Source: Corinectria fuckeliana (Eukaryota; Ascomycota; Sordariomycetes; Hypocreales; Nectriaceae). From it: a stretch of DNA of 64,000 nt. The notes below the pieces were generated by a model. The model worked only from the letters and a program-made list of their open reading frames with translations, was not told the origin of the DNA and did no database searches. Every line of letters begins with the position of its first letter. The first letter of the stretch is position 1. The stretch is taken from NCBI GenBank assembly GCA_019137255.1, contig WPDH01000080.1, forward strand, positions 496,001-560,000. The letters run 5' to 3'. A program made the translations under genes and the position numbers. Shown piece after piece: positions 47,901-58,442 of this stretch.

Positions 47901-50565
47901 GGTGAGAAACCTAGTATATAAACTTAAAATAAAAGATAATCTTAATATCTACCTAGTAATATTAGTTACTTAACTTAAGCTAGCAGATAAACTAATTAGA
48001 CGACTAGGAGCTATCCTAATAGAAGACTATAAGGCAGGAAACTAGAGAGATAAGTATAAACACTAGAAAGTTAATTAAGTAATTAGATTATAAATATAAA
48101 AGCAAGAAAAAGAAAAACTAAAAACTAAGTATCTTATCATATAGAAAGAATAGCTAAGTAACTATAATCTCTAGCTAGAAGAAGATACTATTAAAAGTAA
48201 TAAGCTTATTATAGAATACTAGACAAGAGAGTAATATAAAGCAAAACTCACTAAGGAATAAAAATATAAGCATAGTAAGCCGCAGCTAGTCACATAAGTA
48301 ACAACCACACCAGTTAAAAAACAGACTGAGAATAATATAGCAGACTAAATATATAACACCACTAAGACCTTATACTAAAAGCGTAGAAGACTAAAAAAGA
48401 ACCTTACGCTATAAAATACTATAGTATTAAGAGTGCTAGCCAGAGAGAGTCCTATTTAGGGAAATTCCAGGCTATAATAGTAAATCACCTAAGGTAACAG
48501 CTTAGTATATTTACCACCACCTTACTAAGAACACTACTAATAGCTACTACTAGCTGATAATAAGACGTATAAGCAAGAAATTAACACCTTATAACTTAGC
48601 ATACTATTTTCTTTTATTATTATTTTCCTTTATATATTACTATCTTTACTTCTTAGAGGAGAAGGCTATAACCTCACACTACTAACATATAGGAAATACC
48701 CTATAATACTAAACAAGAAGAATAAGTACTATTTTAAGTTCTCTTATTAAGTAATATATTTCTATCTAAAAACTAAGAGCTTTACTAGCTATTTAAAAAC
48801 CAGCTCACCTAATATCCTCTCTACCTCTAGTATAAAGAATATCACTAAGCTATATAGCTATATAGTAATAAACACAACCTTAGAGCAGCTAAAAGCTCTA
48901 ACTAATACTATATTTAGATTAAGACCTTCTTATAACACTATAAATATTTCCACCAGCTTATATAAGCTAAAGACTATAACCCTAACACTAGGTTTATAAA
49001 CTAACAGAACTAGATATACTACTATAATAACTTAAACTATAATTAGTATAAAACCCTAAATAAAGCTATAAGTAAAGTTATAAGCAAAGCAGTAAGTAAG
49101 ATAGCTAGTAAACTAAGTATACCACTATAAGAAATACTATAACAGATATAAGAACAGAACAGGCAGTACTAAAGTAGTAGCCCTCCCCTAGCAGGAAATA
49201 CTCACACCCCTACTGTAAGCTTTAATAATATAACTAGGCTAATATAAACTAATATCTATAAGCTAACTATATCTATTATTAGAAAAATTAAAATCTTTAT
49301 AATCCTTACTAAAATACTTAAGCAAATTACTAAGGTAACCTCCTAGTAGTTACCCGCCCTAATTAATAAAGCTTAGAAAGCTCTTAATAAGATTAGAGAA
49401 TTAGCAGATAGCTATACTTATATTAATCTAGCACACCAGCTTTAGCCTAATATACAACAGGAAATTAACACTCCTATTAGCTTATTACTTAAATATACCT
49501 ACTTTACTAACCCTATCCTAGACACCCCAACCCGCAAACTAAGACATCAGCTTTTTATAACAGCCCTATCAGGGACTATAACCCCTCGAGGAAATCACAA
49601 TAAAAATCTATTTGTGTCATAAAATATTATCACCCCTGCTAAATAAAACGCTACTAACACACTTTTAGCAGCTATTAATAACAGTATAGCTACAACTCCA
49701 CGATAAGTAATAGTAAGCACACAACTTAAGACCACCACCCCGCGAAATAATACACCTATTATCCTAGAAGCTATAGTCCAGCAAGAAGAAGAAACCACAC
49801 TAGTATAGTACATCTAGGCAGCTAACTAAGCTATCTAGTTTCTTAATATTAACACAGCTAAACATTTCGCTAAATACTATTAGGTTTACCACAAAATAAC
49901 ACAATTAGACTGCTCTTTATAACAGACAGCACAAATAGCAGAGATATCCCTAGAACTAGTAATCCGCCTTAATAACACACTACAGGTAATTAGCTTTCTA
50001 GACAACAATATAACTAAGCTAGCTGAGTAAATAGCATAATAAGAGTTCTTTTCCCACTTAGAGACTACCACTAAAGTAATTAAGATAGCACTATAGTTCC
50101 ACAAGAAAGATAAGTAGAACACAGCTAGGAGACTCACACTTATTACCCTCACTAATACTAAGCAGAACATATAGGCTATCAGCCTTCTAATAGCACTCTA
50201 TGTTACTAAGGCCAGGAAATACTAACTCTACTAACCCGCCCCCGCTAACACTAAGAAGCATAATATGCCCCTAGTGGCTATAGATTTAGAGAAGCTTATT
50301 AGGGAGAAATATAAGAGTATCACTAATAACACATACAAGAAGTTCCTAACAAACTAAACAGGCGAAAGAAGGATAACAGATAAGAGGCCTAGTAAGGTTA
50401 GAGTATTTCCCTAATATATAATAGTAAACACGAGGTAAGCACCTCTAGATTAAGAAAATTATATATATAACTATTAATAAAACTCCTACTAGTATAAGAA
50501 ACAGCCTAGCTGTAATTAATATAGATGTACTAAGAATAGCATACTTTTTTTTTGTTATAGGGATT

Positions 50566-50949
50566 TATTACAGAATAAGCCAGATAGAGAGCTGTTACTA
50601 TCTAGTAACAGCTTAGGCTATAACCCTAAAGAGAGCCACTAGAGAGTAGCTATAACAAGAAGAGAAATCTCCTACTAATTAGGCTGAGAATTATCCTGGG
50701 AAATCCTAGGATAGTCCTAGGGAAATCCTAGGACCTATCTAGAGATTTCCCGGGGAATACCCAGAAAGTGCCTTAAGACTTTCCCTTATATAAAGGGGAA
50801 GACTATCACTAGAATAGATAGAAGAATTATCATCTTATTACCTTACTATCTTACTCTTAAGCTTTAGGTATCTTAATTATATAAGTAGAGATTCTTCCCC
50901 CTAGTGGTATTTACTCTGTATATCCCCTGATATAGTTAATTTTATATTA
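50566..50949 (+). repeat. 3' LTR (384 bp) of gypsy A copy 2
   Basis: Direct repeat of 41559-41942, starting TATTACAGAATAAG and ending TATATTA, followed by the target duplication AGCTT. Differences from the 5' LTR are mostly C/T and G/A. Confidence 0.9.
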
Positions 50950-50954
50950 AGCTT

Positions 50955-51273
50955 AATCTAATTTAAGCTAGTAACTTAAAGCTAAATAAGTTTATAATTT
51001 TTAATTATATTATTACTATCTAAATATTTTAAAGAGACTATTAGAGTTTTTTTTTCACTTTTTATCTTAAAAGGCTTTATAAAGTGTCTTATAGTATTCT
51101 TAAATAAGACAGCTATAAAAGATTTTATAAAATTCTTATTAAACTCTTACTAACCTGTTACTAAGATTATAACCCTCTTAAACCTATATAATATACTTAG
51201 TAGCCTAAGTATATCTTATACCCAGCTTTAGCAAACTCTACACCTAGATTAAACCTAATATACTAACAATAAG
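50955..51273. other. AT-rich RIP flank, no gene seen
   Basis: Continuation of the DNA interrupted by the gypsy A insertion, grading into normal composition at about 51290. Remnants of a coding frame may reach back into it from the right. Confidence 0.5.
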
Positions 51274-51550
51274 CGCTTAGTTAATTATCTCCTTAGGCAA
51301 CATTACCTCGATAAAGCCAAAGAGGCACTCAGCAAAGAGTTTGAGTGCTCTGTGAGGATCTACTGCATCCCAGAGGGTATGTGTATTTCAGAAACTCGCT
51401 CTCCCTGATGACTCTGCTTGTCGAGACTATCTGACTCACTATCGCCACGCCTCCCAACTGGCGAAACGTACGACTCACGCTCAGCTGACAGCTTTTACTT
51501 CCTGGCTTTCCCTCCTGCACATCTCGAATTCGACCCTCTATGACACCTGA
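51274..51550 (+). pseudogene. possible 3' remnant of an unrecognised coding gene at the RIP edge
   Basis: From 51274 the plus strand can be read as R-L-V-N-Y-L-L-R-Q-H-Y-L-D-K-A-K-E-A-L-S-K-E-F to about 51389. A second frame then continues from about 51410 (Q-K-L-A-L-P-D-D-S-A-C) to a stop at 51550. Upstream the same frame is full of stops in RIP-mutated DNA. This looks like the tail of a gene whose body was mutated, with one frame break or missed intron. I do not recognise the family. Confidence 0.3.
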
Positions 51551-52274
51551 AGCCCTTGCCCTCCAACCGCGTGATGTTGGGACATCCCCCGAGACTATTC
51601 ACAGGCTTTGCCGCCCGAGATTCGTGATCCAATACCTCCCTCCCTGCGCCTCCACCCCCTGACTGACCGTAGGCTCCGCACCATCTACGTACTAAGCATA
51701 GAGGTGCAGAGTGGGCAAGCCTTCTAAGGCCACAACCCGCCGGATCCGCCAAACGAAGGGCAGCCAGAGGCTTAGCCAGTGTGAGACAGGCAGCTCCCGC
51801 CTGCCCGAAATAACGAGCCACCACCCGTCCCCGGCATGCTCTGGACATCCATGATGCAGGCTATCCCTTCTAATCCAACCAGGTCAACCCACTCCACACC
51901 GCGTCACCAGCTCCTGGCAGGAATAGGCTAGATACATCAATCCATCCACCTCATTATCCCAAGCCCAACAGCCACAGACATCAAGAAAGACATCGAAATT
52001 GGTTACACAAGTAGGCAGGAGATGAGAGAGAATCATAAGAGGGAGAGATTTGGGGAAGGATTAGATAGAATCATGGAACTTGATTGAAACAGATACAACA
52101 TCTAGGTACTAGCCTCTAGATCCGACAGCGACAACGAGCGAGCGAAATCAAACGAGCAACAAGCAAAACAAGCAACAAAAAAACGACGACGTAAACAGAC
52201 CAAACGGACCGGGAACTTGGCTAAATGCACATCTCGCCGACGATACACAGTCGAAACCATCCTGCTAGGACCAT
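51551..52274. other. intergenic, no supported gene
   Basis: GC-normal DNA. A 117-codon minus-strand frame (51495-51848) has no recognisable domain and is not called. The right part probably holds the 3' UTR of the small gene at 52275-52475. Confidence 0.5.
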
Positions 52275-52475
52275 TCACTGCGACTTCGATACGAAGGTAC
52301 TAGACAAGTCGGGCTTCTTCGGCATTTGCCTAGTCTCGTATGTCATGCCGTTCTGGATGTCGCCTTGGACGTGGAATAGAGTCCCAGACTCATCTTCTCG
52401 GGTTTCCACAAAGATGGCATGATGATTCCGCGGGGCTCCCAAGTATTCGATTAAGTGGACAGGATAGTACGACAT
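52275..52475 (-). CDS. unnamed 66-aa fungal small protein, possibly truncated
   Basis: One exon starting at 52475. The protein reads like a compact beta-rich domain (Y-Y-P-V-H-L-I-E-Y, A-P-R-N-H-H-A-I-F-V-E-T, G-T-L-F-H-V-Q-G-D-I-Q-N-G-M-T-Y-E-T-R). It resembles, from memory, a group of unnamed small fungal proteins that are usually longer (about 130-150 aa). The stop after F-V-S-K-S-Q and the unrelated sequence that follows suggest loss of the C-terminal half, or a missed intron that I could not find. A TATATATA motif and a C/T-rich leader upstream suggest it is transcribed. Function unknown. Confidence 0.55.
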   Translation of the reverse strand: MSYYPVHLIEYLGAPRNHHAIFVETREDESGTLFHVQGDIQNGMTYETRQMPKKPDLSSTFVSKSQ

Positions 52476-52657
52476 TTCGAAAGTGGGAAGATGTCTGAGA
52501 AGGCGAGCCTTCGTTTGCTTGTTGCGAGATGGGGGAGCAAAGAAGGAAGTGTATTGTCTTAAGGTCCAGTGGTGGTTGCAGCAACTGGAGCGTGCTTAAG
52601 ACTGTGGATGAATAATGATGACCTCCGACTTGGAGAGAATGATGGGGAACTGCCCGG

Positions 52658-52665
52658 TATATATA
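52658..52665 (-). promoter_or_regulatory. TATA-like box upstream of the 66-aa gene
   Basis: TATATATA, 183-190 bp before the start codon at 52475 on the minus strand. Suggestive only. Confidence 0.35.
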
Positions 52666-53709
52666 CTACATTTTCGCTGCTGCCCTATCATCGATTGTCA
52701 GGTGAAGGCTGATGTTGGCGAGAGTTGTCTTCGGCAGAGTTGGTTCTAAGAATATCCTCCTGTTTCATTTCAGCCTATTACAAGTTGGATCTCAGGAATC
52801 CCGGCGGCTGTGCTGGATCTTGGAAGGCCTCGGATTGCCTATTTCGTGAGGGCTGTTGGTGATCATTCTAGAGCTGCTGGTGAACATTCTGGGTTAGACG
52901 GTTTCAGGGCAGACATCAAGAGCCGGTGCTCGGACGAAGGACCTGAAGAGGTGTTAGCTTTTTCGTTGAAAGCCGCCAATTAGGCTTTCGTACATCGTTG
53001 TTAGTTGATGGTAAGTAAGGCTTCGTTTTGGTAAGCGCCGGTTTGGAGGCCACAACCAGACCACCCGGCCATCACTCGGCCGGCGTCTAAACGAAGTGGC
53101 TGTGCCTCGACCGGCGTTTCACATGGTACGAACTAGCGGGTGGGCGTTTAATTGGAAGCGGCCGCGCTGCCCCGGTGACTAACCCAATTAGCTTTCGAGT
53201 TGGAAGTTGGAACAACCCGTCGCAGAATCGCGGCCCTGTTTCGACGTTTAGCAGCGTCTAGGTTAGGCGATGAGTGGTAATTTCTTGATCCTTCGATTAC
53301 GAGCAGATTTTGAGAGTGGATGAAGGATGCTTAAAGCGCTGCGAATGATGCTGCTGTTCTAGTATGATTTTTGCTCTGCTTGAATTATGTTGGTCGGTCG
53401 GCCCAGAAGGGGTCTTCCGTCGCCCATGTACGGTCGCAAATATCACGCCCCACCTGAATGCCACTTGCAGCGCTCATGCGCACTTTGGCACTGTCACGCC
53501 AGGTCCCTAGGCGGCTCGGCGGCTACCTGGAGCGCTAACATCCGGAGCACTGCCCTGGACCCCCCAGTGAATGATTGATCCCCCCCCAGCATCTCTCACC
53601 TTTTTTTCCTCTTTTTTCTTCTTCTTTCTTCCCGTAGCTGGCTCACCAACGACAAGCACTTTCCCAGTTCTCAACAAAAACAACATTATCACTTGGGGTA
53701 AAATCCATC
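52666..53709. other. intergenic between divergent small gene and kinase gene, no gene seen
   Basis: About 1 kb without convincing frames. A T/C-rich tract (about 53600-53635) lies roughly 75-110 bp before the kinase start codon and is probably part of its core promoter or leader. Confidence 0.55.
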
Positions 53710-54576
53710 ATGCCTAAGGCAGCGACATATGATATCCTGTTCGTGGACCGGTCTCAGAACTATCCCAATCCTCTGCCGACTCCAAATGACATCGATGGCT
53801 CTGAAGTCTTGCTCAACCAGTCCACCGGCTCTCGCCTCATAAGGATGCAGCAGAGATTCGTCATCAAGTTCGGCATTTATGTCCACCCTATCGAGGCCCA
53901 TAACATGCTATACGTGGCAAAGTCCACGACGGTGCCGGTCCCTAAGGTCTACGCCATCTACCAACGTCGAGAGAAACAGAGCATCATCACATATATCGTT
54001 ATGCAATATGTGCCGGGCACGACGCTTCTGAACTTGTGGGGCAGCCTAGACCAGGCTCGCAAAACCGCTATCGCTAGGACCCTTCGCACCTACTTCTATC
54101 AGCTCCGGCAACTGCAACACCCAGGCTACTTCGGCAACATTACTGGCGGACCGCTACTCGACGATATGTTCTCGGCGACGCAGGGTGCCCACGAGTTTAA
54201 GACATCGTTTGCAACTGAGGACGAACTGATAGACTGTATTATTCGGATATACCTCCTCGAAACCGGCGAGCGGATGGCCCACAAGACTCGGTATTATGAA
54301 CATATCCTGCCCACTGTCCTTCGTGGTAATGGCTCTCCCGTCTTCACCCATAACGACTTCCAGAGAAAGAACATCATAGTGCAGCCTGATGGGACGCTAA
54401 TCATCATCGACTGGGAGTTTGCGTCGTGGTATCCGACCTACTGGGAATATGCGACGGCTACATATGCGAACGGTGGTTGGAACGATGATTGGCACGAATA
54501 CGTGCGTATAGTCTTAGACGAATACCCAAACCAGTCCCTTTGGTTGTCAAGCATGAAGCATGAAATGTGGACCTGA
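53710..54576 (+). CDS. aminoglycoside phosphotransferase (APH)-like kinase
   Basis: Single exon, 288 aa. The protein-kinase-like fold of the APH/choline kinase group is shown by the N-lobe segment F-V-I-K-F-G (candidate ATP-binding Lys), the hinge I-V-M-Q-Y-V-P-G-T-T-L, the catalytic loop F-T-H-N-D-F-Q-R-K-N-I (about 212-222; catalytic Asp and metal-binding Asn present) and I-I-I-D-W-E-F-A (metal-binding Asp about 234), then W-Y-P-T-Y-W-E-Y. Such proteins are common and expanded in filamentous fungi; the substrate is usually unknown and resistance to aminoglycosides should not be assumed. All key residues are intact. It stands alone on the accessory island, with a second, damaged kinase-like gene 2.2 kb downstream. 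Confidence 0.85.
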   Translation: MPKAATYDILFVDRSQNYPNPLPTPNDIDGSEVLLNQSTGSRLIRMQQRFVIKFGIYVHPIEAHNMLYVAKSTTVPVPKVYAIYQRREKQSIITYIVMQYVPGTTLLNLWGSLDQARKTAIARTLRTYFYQLRQLQHPGYFGNITGGPLLDDMFSATQGAHEFKTSFATEDELIDCIIRIYLLETGERMAHKTRYYEHILPTVLRGNGSPVFTHNDFQRKNIIVQPDGTLIIIDWEFASWYPTYWEYATATYANGGWNDDWHEYVRIVLDEYPNQSLWLSSMKHEMWT

Positions 54577-55399
54577 GATGATCGACGGTGGCTGGCGAGA
54601 CCGGATGAATGACGAGGGTTGATCAGCAGTTGAGGTAGTCTGCTGAATTCGTTTCTTTTGTCTCGCCGTGTCTGTCCCACTCACCTCTCCCTCTTTATGG
54701 AGTCTGTGGTAAGTCTTCTACTCGAGGGGGTTCTCCAATTTTCATATTCTTTCAGCATTCGAAACAAAAGTATAGCAGGACGAAGGTTACTCTCAGCTTT
54801 TGGGCGCAAGTCTTATGTCCGTGTGGATCCCAAGTGAATTGCAGCTGGAAGGTTGTCATACCCTGCTCCATCACGGGCTTGAGACAGGCATCCTGGAGTC
54901 GCCACCCCCCAAATGTCGCGCAAGTGGCCTCGTCCAGGTCGTTTCCAGTCTACGACGGGCTTAACTGCGAGGGGGTGGGCATGGTGCACGACCGAGACGA
55001 TCTCCTTGGCCAGGGTCGGGCCAGAGCAGCTCCTGAGCGGACCCGTCGAGAGCCGACACCGCTAGGCGCCGTTCGGGTGGGAGGGGTCAGTTTGCGACAC
55101 CCGCGTGGTGGTGGCTCGTCGTCGTCGTCATCGTCGGCCTCGTCGGTCGACTCTTGTTCGTAGTCCCCGTCGCCGTGGCGTTCTCGCCAATCCTCTCGAT
55201 AGCGGCACTGCCCCTGCGGAAGCGACTGAGCCGGTAACTGGGCTGGTCGGGCGGTAGCTCGACTTCGTCGTCGTCCCTCCCATGGGCGTCTGCGATGCGG
55301 TATTCAGGGCCGCGAGAAGTCGCGTGGAACGGGCGGGATTCGCGATTGCGCCGCTGGGGAGACCGCCGGTCGATCTCGTCCGGCGCCCCGCACGTACCC
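54577..55399. other. intergenic, no supported gene
   Basis: The GC-rich part 55087-55399 has overlapping open frames on both strands (for example the minus-strand frame 55087-55458 with an R/D/T-rich product). They show no family features and may be an extension of the methyltransferase remnant to the right. The other part has no signal. Confidence 0.45.
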
Positions 55400-56210
55400 T
55401 CATCCATCGCAGTCGCAGGGATGAGATCGGCCGGGAGGGACTCTCGCCGGGGCGCCACCGGCGGAGGCGATGCTGCTGGCGGAGACGAATGGCGTGAGGG
55501 TGTAAGTTGTGGTGTTGCTATCCTCGGTCCGGCATGGCAATAATTGCCGATTTCTCACCACAGGAAAACCCCGTTGGATGTCTGTCTTGACAAGCCGCAA
55601 ACCAGCTTGCTGGAAAAGATGTCGAAACTTTTTATCTTCCCTATTATATGGTCAGCCCCGTTGAGGTTGCTCGCGGTTATCCCAAACAAACTTACCTCGT
55701 AACGCTACCATCAAGCTCATCGAATTTATCGACGCCCCATGTGCTTAAATTTTCCTTGATAACAATGATTCCTCCGCCTGAGTTCAGAACAGTCTTGCAT
55801 TTTTCGAGATACTGCACCAACGACTTGTCATCCAGATGCCCGACACACCATTGGATCCAGATCAAGTCGTATGAGACACCTGGGGTAGGCTGCCACCCCT
55901 CTAGGCCAACGTTGAAAATGTCTCCTATGCCATGTTGACCACATAGAGCGGTTGTAAACTTGACTACGGGCTCGATAATATCTACTTGGTCCGCCACTTT
56001 GAGAAGAAGCCCTTCAGTGACCCGGCCTATCCTATGACACCCGCTGTTAGGCGTCGCTGAGGTCGCTCTTTACCGCAATGGTTGAAAGATGTTAAATTCA
56101 CAATAACTCACCCTGCCCCCCCTTCGAGCGCTCTGGGGATCCTCTGCCGACTACCCTTGATGCGGATGCCTAGTCTTGCTAGGAACGTTCGCGAACCCTG
56201 CAGGTCGAGG
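55400..56210 (-). pseudogene. remnant of NTM1-like alpha-N-terminal protein methyltransferase
   Basis: Three exon-like pieces join cleanly. A: up to about 56210 down to 56112. B: 56031-55696. C: from 55640. The introns are 56032-56111 (80 nt, GTGAGT..CATAG) and 55641-55695 (55 nt, GTAAGT..AATAG). The product shows the NTM1/Tae1 core: L-D-L-Q-G-S-R-T-F-L-A-R-L-G, SAM motif G-G-A-G-I-G-R-V-T-E-G-L-L-L, V-D-I-I-E-P-V-V-K-F, L-I-W-I-Q-W-C-V-G-H-L, G-G-I-I-V-I-K-E-N. This family methylates the alpha-amino group of X-P-K N-termini. The N-terminal part before L-D-L-Q, including the usual M-L-G-G segment, is absent upstream. After Q-R-G-F-P only L-L-P-x-R recalls the family before unrelated residues up to 55400. 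I read it as a truncated gene copy; an unusual functional variant is less likely. Confidence 0.65.
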
Positions 56211-56734
56211 GAAGTGGAATCATGGGACTGGTCGGAAGAAATTTGAATTGAAGGAGAAGAGGAAAGAGGAAGCAGAAACAAAGAAAAATAAAGACGGCGG
56301 TCGCGATGCATGGGAAGGCACGAAGCCAGTGTACCCGTTGACGGTTCGTGTGACGGGAGCGTACGGCGCTGTGGCGGCCTGAGGCACGTAACCACCACGA
56401 TGTTGTCACACACGTCCACGCGCGTCAGCATTCTAGTTCTTTCCTCTCCAACGTAGTATTCTTGCAATCCAGTAGCATCACCTCTTTAAGTTAATCTCAT
56501 CTAGCCCGTGACAGTTCGACGTTTCAGAAATCAGACACGGACGACGCGATTGGCGCAAACTTGACACGGCATCACGTGAATTTTGCGACGCATAGGTTTT
56601 GGCGGAGCCCCTCTGTTTCGCCCGTCCTCGAAGAACTTTTCGTTCCTCAAGGCACTACCTCCCTCTCTTCCTTCTAACTTCTTTTCAGACATTAGTGCTA
56701 CCCGCCGGCTTTCCCTTTGTAAACTGAAGCCAAG

Positions 56735-57109
56735 ATGCCAACCTCTCACGGGCCGCAGCAGCTCAAAGACCGAGTTGTGCAATCCCGCGTCCACGGTGAA
56801 CGCGACCAGTTTATCGCATCCATCCACGAAGACGACGTCTGCCGCCTAGCATCATTATACTATGATTATGATCCCTGTGTATTCTTTAAGCCGCCGGCTT
56901 GTAGAAGTTATAATATCTGCTATTTTATGCAGTTTAATTGTGTTAGCCCTGATGTGGAGAGGTGGGTAGTATGCGTTCCTCTAGCTCTGTGTCTGGCGTT
57001 TAGTGGGAGGAATAAGCTTAAGAGCGAGATTACTACTATAAAGTATATCTCTCTTATCAGCTATGTGATGTATAGTGCTAACAGGATGTGCTTAGTTATA
57101 AGCTGGTAG
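56735..57109 (+). pseudogene. 5' part of a phosphotransferase/APH-like gene, 3' part RIP-mutated and lost
   Basis: The start M-P-T-S-H-G-P-Q-Q-L-K-D-R has a plausible context and the first 40 or so codons have normal GC content. From about 56860 composition drops, but the frame stays open to 57109. There it still reads S-Y-N-I-C-Y-F, E-R-W-V-V-C-V-P-L-A, N-K-L-K-S-E-I-T-T-I-K-Y-I-S, which recalls the N-lobe of APH-like kinases. The apparent substitutions (Arg to Cys, Pro to Leu, Asp to Asn, Glu to Lys) are those made by C-to-T or G-to-A. No catalytic loop follows; the frame ends in AT-rich transposon DNA. A gene broken by RIP spreading or by transposon insertion is the simplest reading. Confidence 0.55.
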
Positions 57110-57839
57110 GTGAGTAGATTATTATAGTCTGGGCTTTGCCCAGTCTGAGCTAGATAAGAAAGTTATCTGCTAAGAGGTGATAAGGTCTGGCTGCTAAGTT
57201 AGTTAGCAGCCTGTATAGGTATTTAGGTTAGATAGGTAGAAAGCTCTGCTTTCTCTCTTTTCTCTTTTTTAGCTTTATTAATACTAATCTCTTTTAGCAC
57301 CTTTTCACAGCTGCTTAAAGGCTAGCCTATTATAATTAGGCAAGCTCCTCTTATATTAGACCTCTTATAAAAGTAAGATTTATATAATAGATTTTTACTA
57401 GCAGATTTTACTTATACCTAACTAGCTTAAACATTTAAAGAATTTTCCTGCTTAGCTAATCTTAATATATGTAAAATTTGCTATTAATAGACTTATAATT
57501 AGAAAACCTTAAGTATAATTCTTTTATATATATATATAGCTTAGTAATAACCTTAAGATTATATTCTTACTATATATTATAAAGATATCTTAAGATAGTA
57601 ACTATAAAAGCTAGCCTAATATATTTCTTATATATATTAATAGTATAATTAGTAAGCTTATAAGTAATAATATACTAGTTTTTACTTAGTTATATAATAG
57701 TAATAAAAAAGAGAAAAAACAAGTAATTATATTAATTACTAGAAATATATACTTTTTAAAGCTAGTATAAACTAGTAGCTAAATAACTATAAGATCTTAA
57801 TTTTTATAACTAGATTATAACTATTTATTAAAAGATAAT
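57110..57839. other. AT-rich RIP block, probable extension of the inverted gypsy B fragment
   Basis: Stop-dense sequence. The minus strand at 57700-57840 can be read as a decayed start of gypsy RT (K-x-Y-I-F-x-V-I-N pattern), but this is weak. 57110-57330 is less AT-rich and unassigned. Confidence 0.4.
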
Positions 57840-58440
57840 TAGATTATAAAAAGTAGCTTATTATTATTTATTTATATACTAATAGAGCTAATAGCTATCT
57901 AGTCTTTCTTTTAAGTAACTTAAACTAATTTAAAATAAAAGAGAAAAACCTTATAGTAAGCTATAAGATAAAAAACCTTTTATTACTTTTACCTAAAAGA
58001 AAAGTAAGTTAGGTTTAATATATATATATAATAATATAAGTTTTAAAGTAAGTTTACTTAATAAGAAAAGCTAGTTTTATACTTATTTTAATAAATTCTT
58101 ATAAGGCTTAGCTTAAATTATATACTAGAATTTATTTAGTCTTAAAGTAGGCTTAAGTTACTTATACTACTCTTTTTTCTTATCCTTTTATATATTATTC
58201 TTATTACTACTTAGTATTTCTTCTCTTACTTTTAATAGTATTTACTTTTTAATCTAGCTAATTAGCTTTAATACTATTAGAGTAAAACTTAAGTTTAGCT
58301 TAGCTTAAAACTACTTTAAAAGCTATTTAAGCTCTTAATAAGCTAGGTAGTTTAGTATAATATTTAGTATTAGTATTAGTATAAATACTATTATATCTTA
58401 TAATAAGTATTATTATTATTATTATTATTATACTATTCTA
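57840..58440 (-). mobile_element. inverted fragment of gypsy family B
   Basis: The reverse complement is colinear with about 35300-35850. Shared runs include AAAGGTTTTTTATCTTATAG, AGTATATAATTTAAGCTAAG-type and TTATAGTAAGCTATAAGAT-type blocks or close variants on the inverted strand. Short, with no LTR seen. Confidence 0.7.
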
Positions 58441-58442
58441 AC

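Larger units (their letters stand above)
41559..50949 (+). mobile_element. complete Ty3/gypsy LTR retrotransposon, family A copy 2, 9391 bp, RIP-inactivated
   Basis: Bounded by two 384-bp LTRs in direct orientation and by a 5-bp target duplication AGCTT (41554-41558 and 50950-50954). The coding strand is plus. The RT active-site region reads F-I-N-N-I-I-I-F-S-N-N at about 45712-45744, with Asp-to-Asn changes at the catalytic positions. A zinc-finger-like S/F-H-L-G-E-V segment of the integrase lies near 46950. The RT-before-integrase order makes it Ty3/gypsy, not copia. The part 48700-50560 beyond the integrase is not assigned and is rich in C but poor in G. No long open frame survives; the minus-strand frames at 49595-49813 and 50170-49886 are chance. 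Confidence 0.88.

Noticed and set aside
49595..50170. two hydrophobic minus-strand frames (72 and 94 codons)
   Set aside because: They lie antisense in the 3' part of gypsy A copy 2, which is depleted of G on the plus strand, so few stops arise on the minus strand by chance.
55087..55458. 123-codon minus-strand frame with an Arg/Asp/Thr-rich product
   Set aside because: Coding-like composition but overlapping open frames on both strands in GC-rich DNA and no family resemblance; possibly an extension of the methyltransferase remnant, but I cannot support it as a gene.
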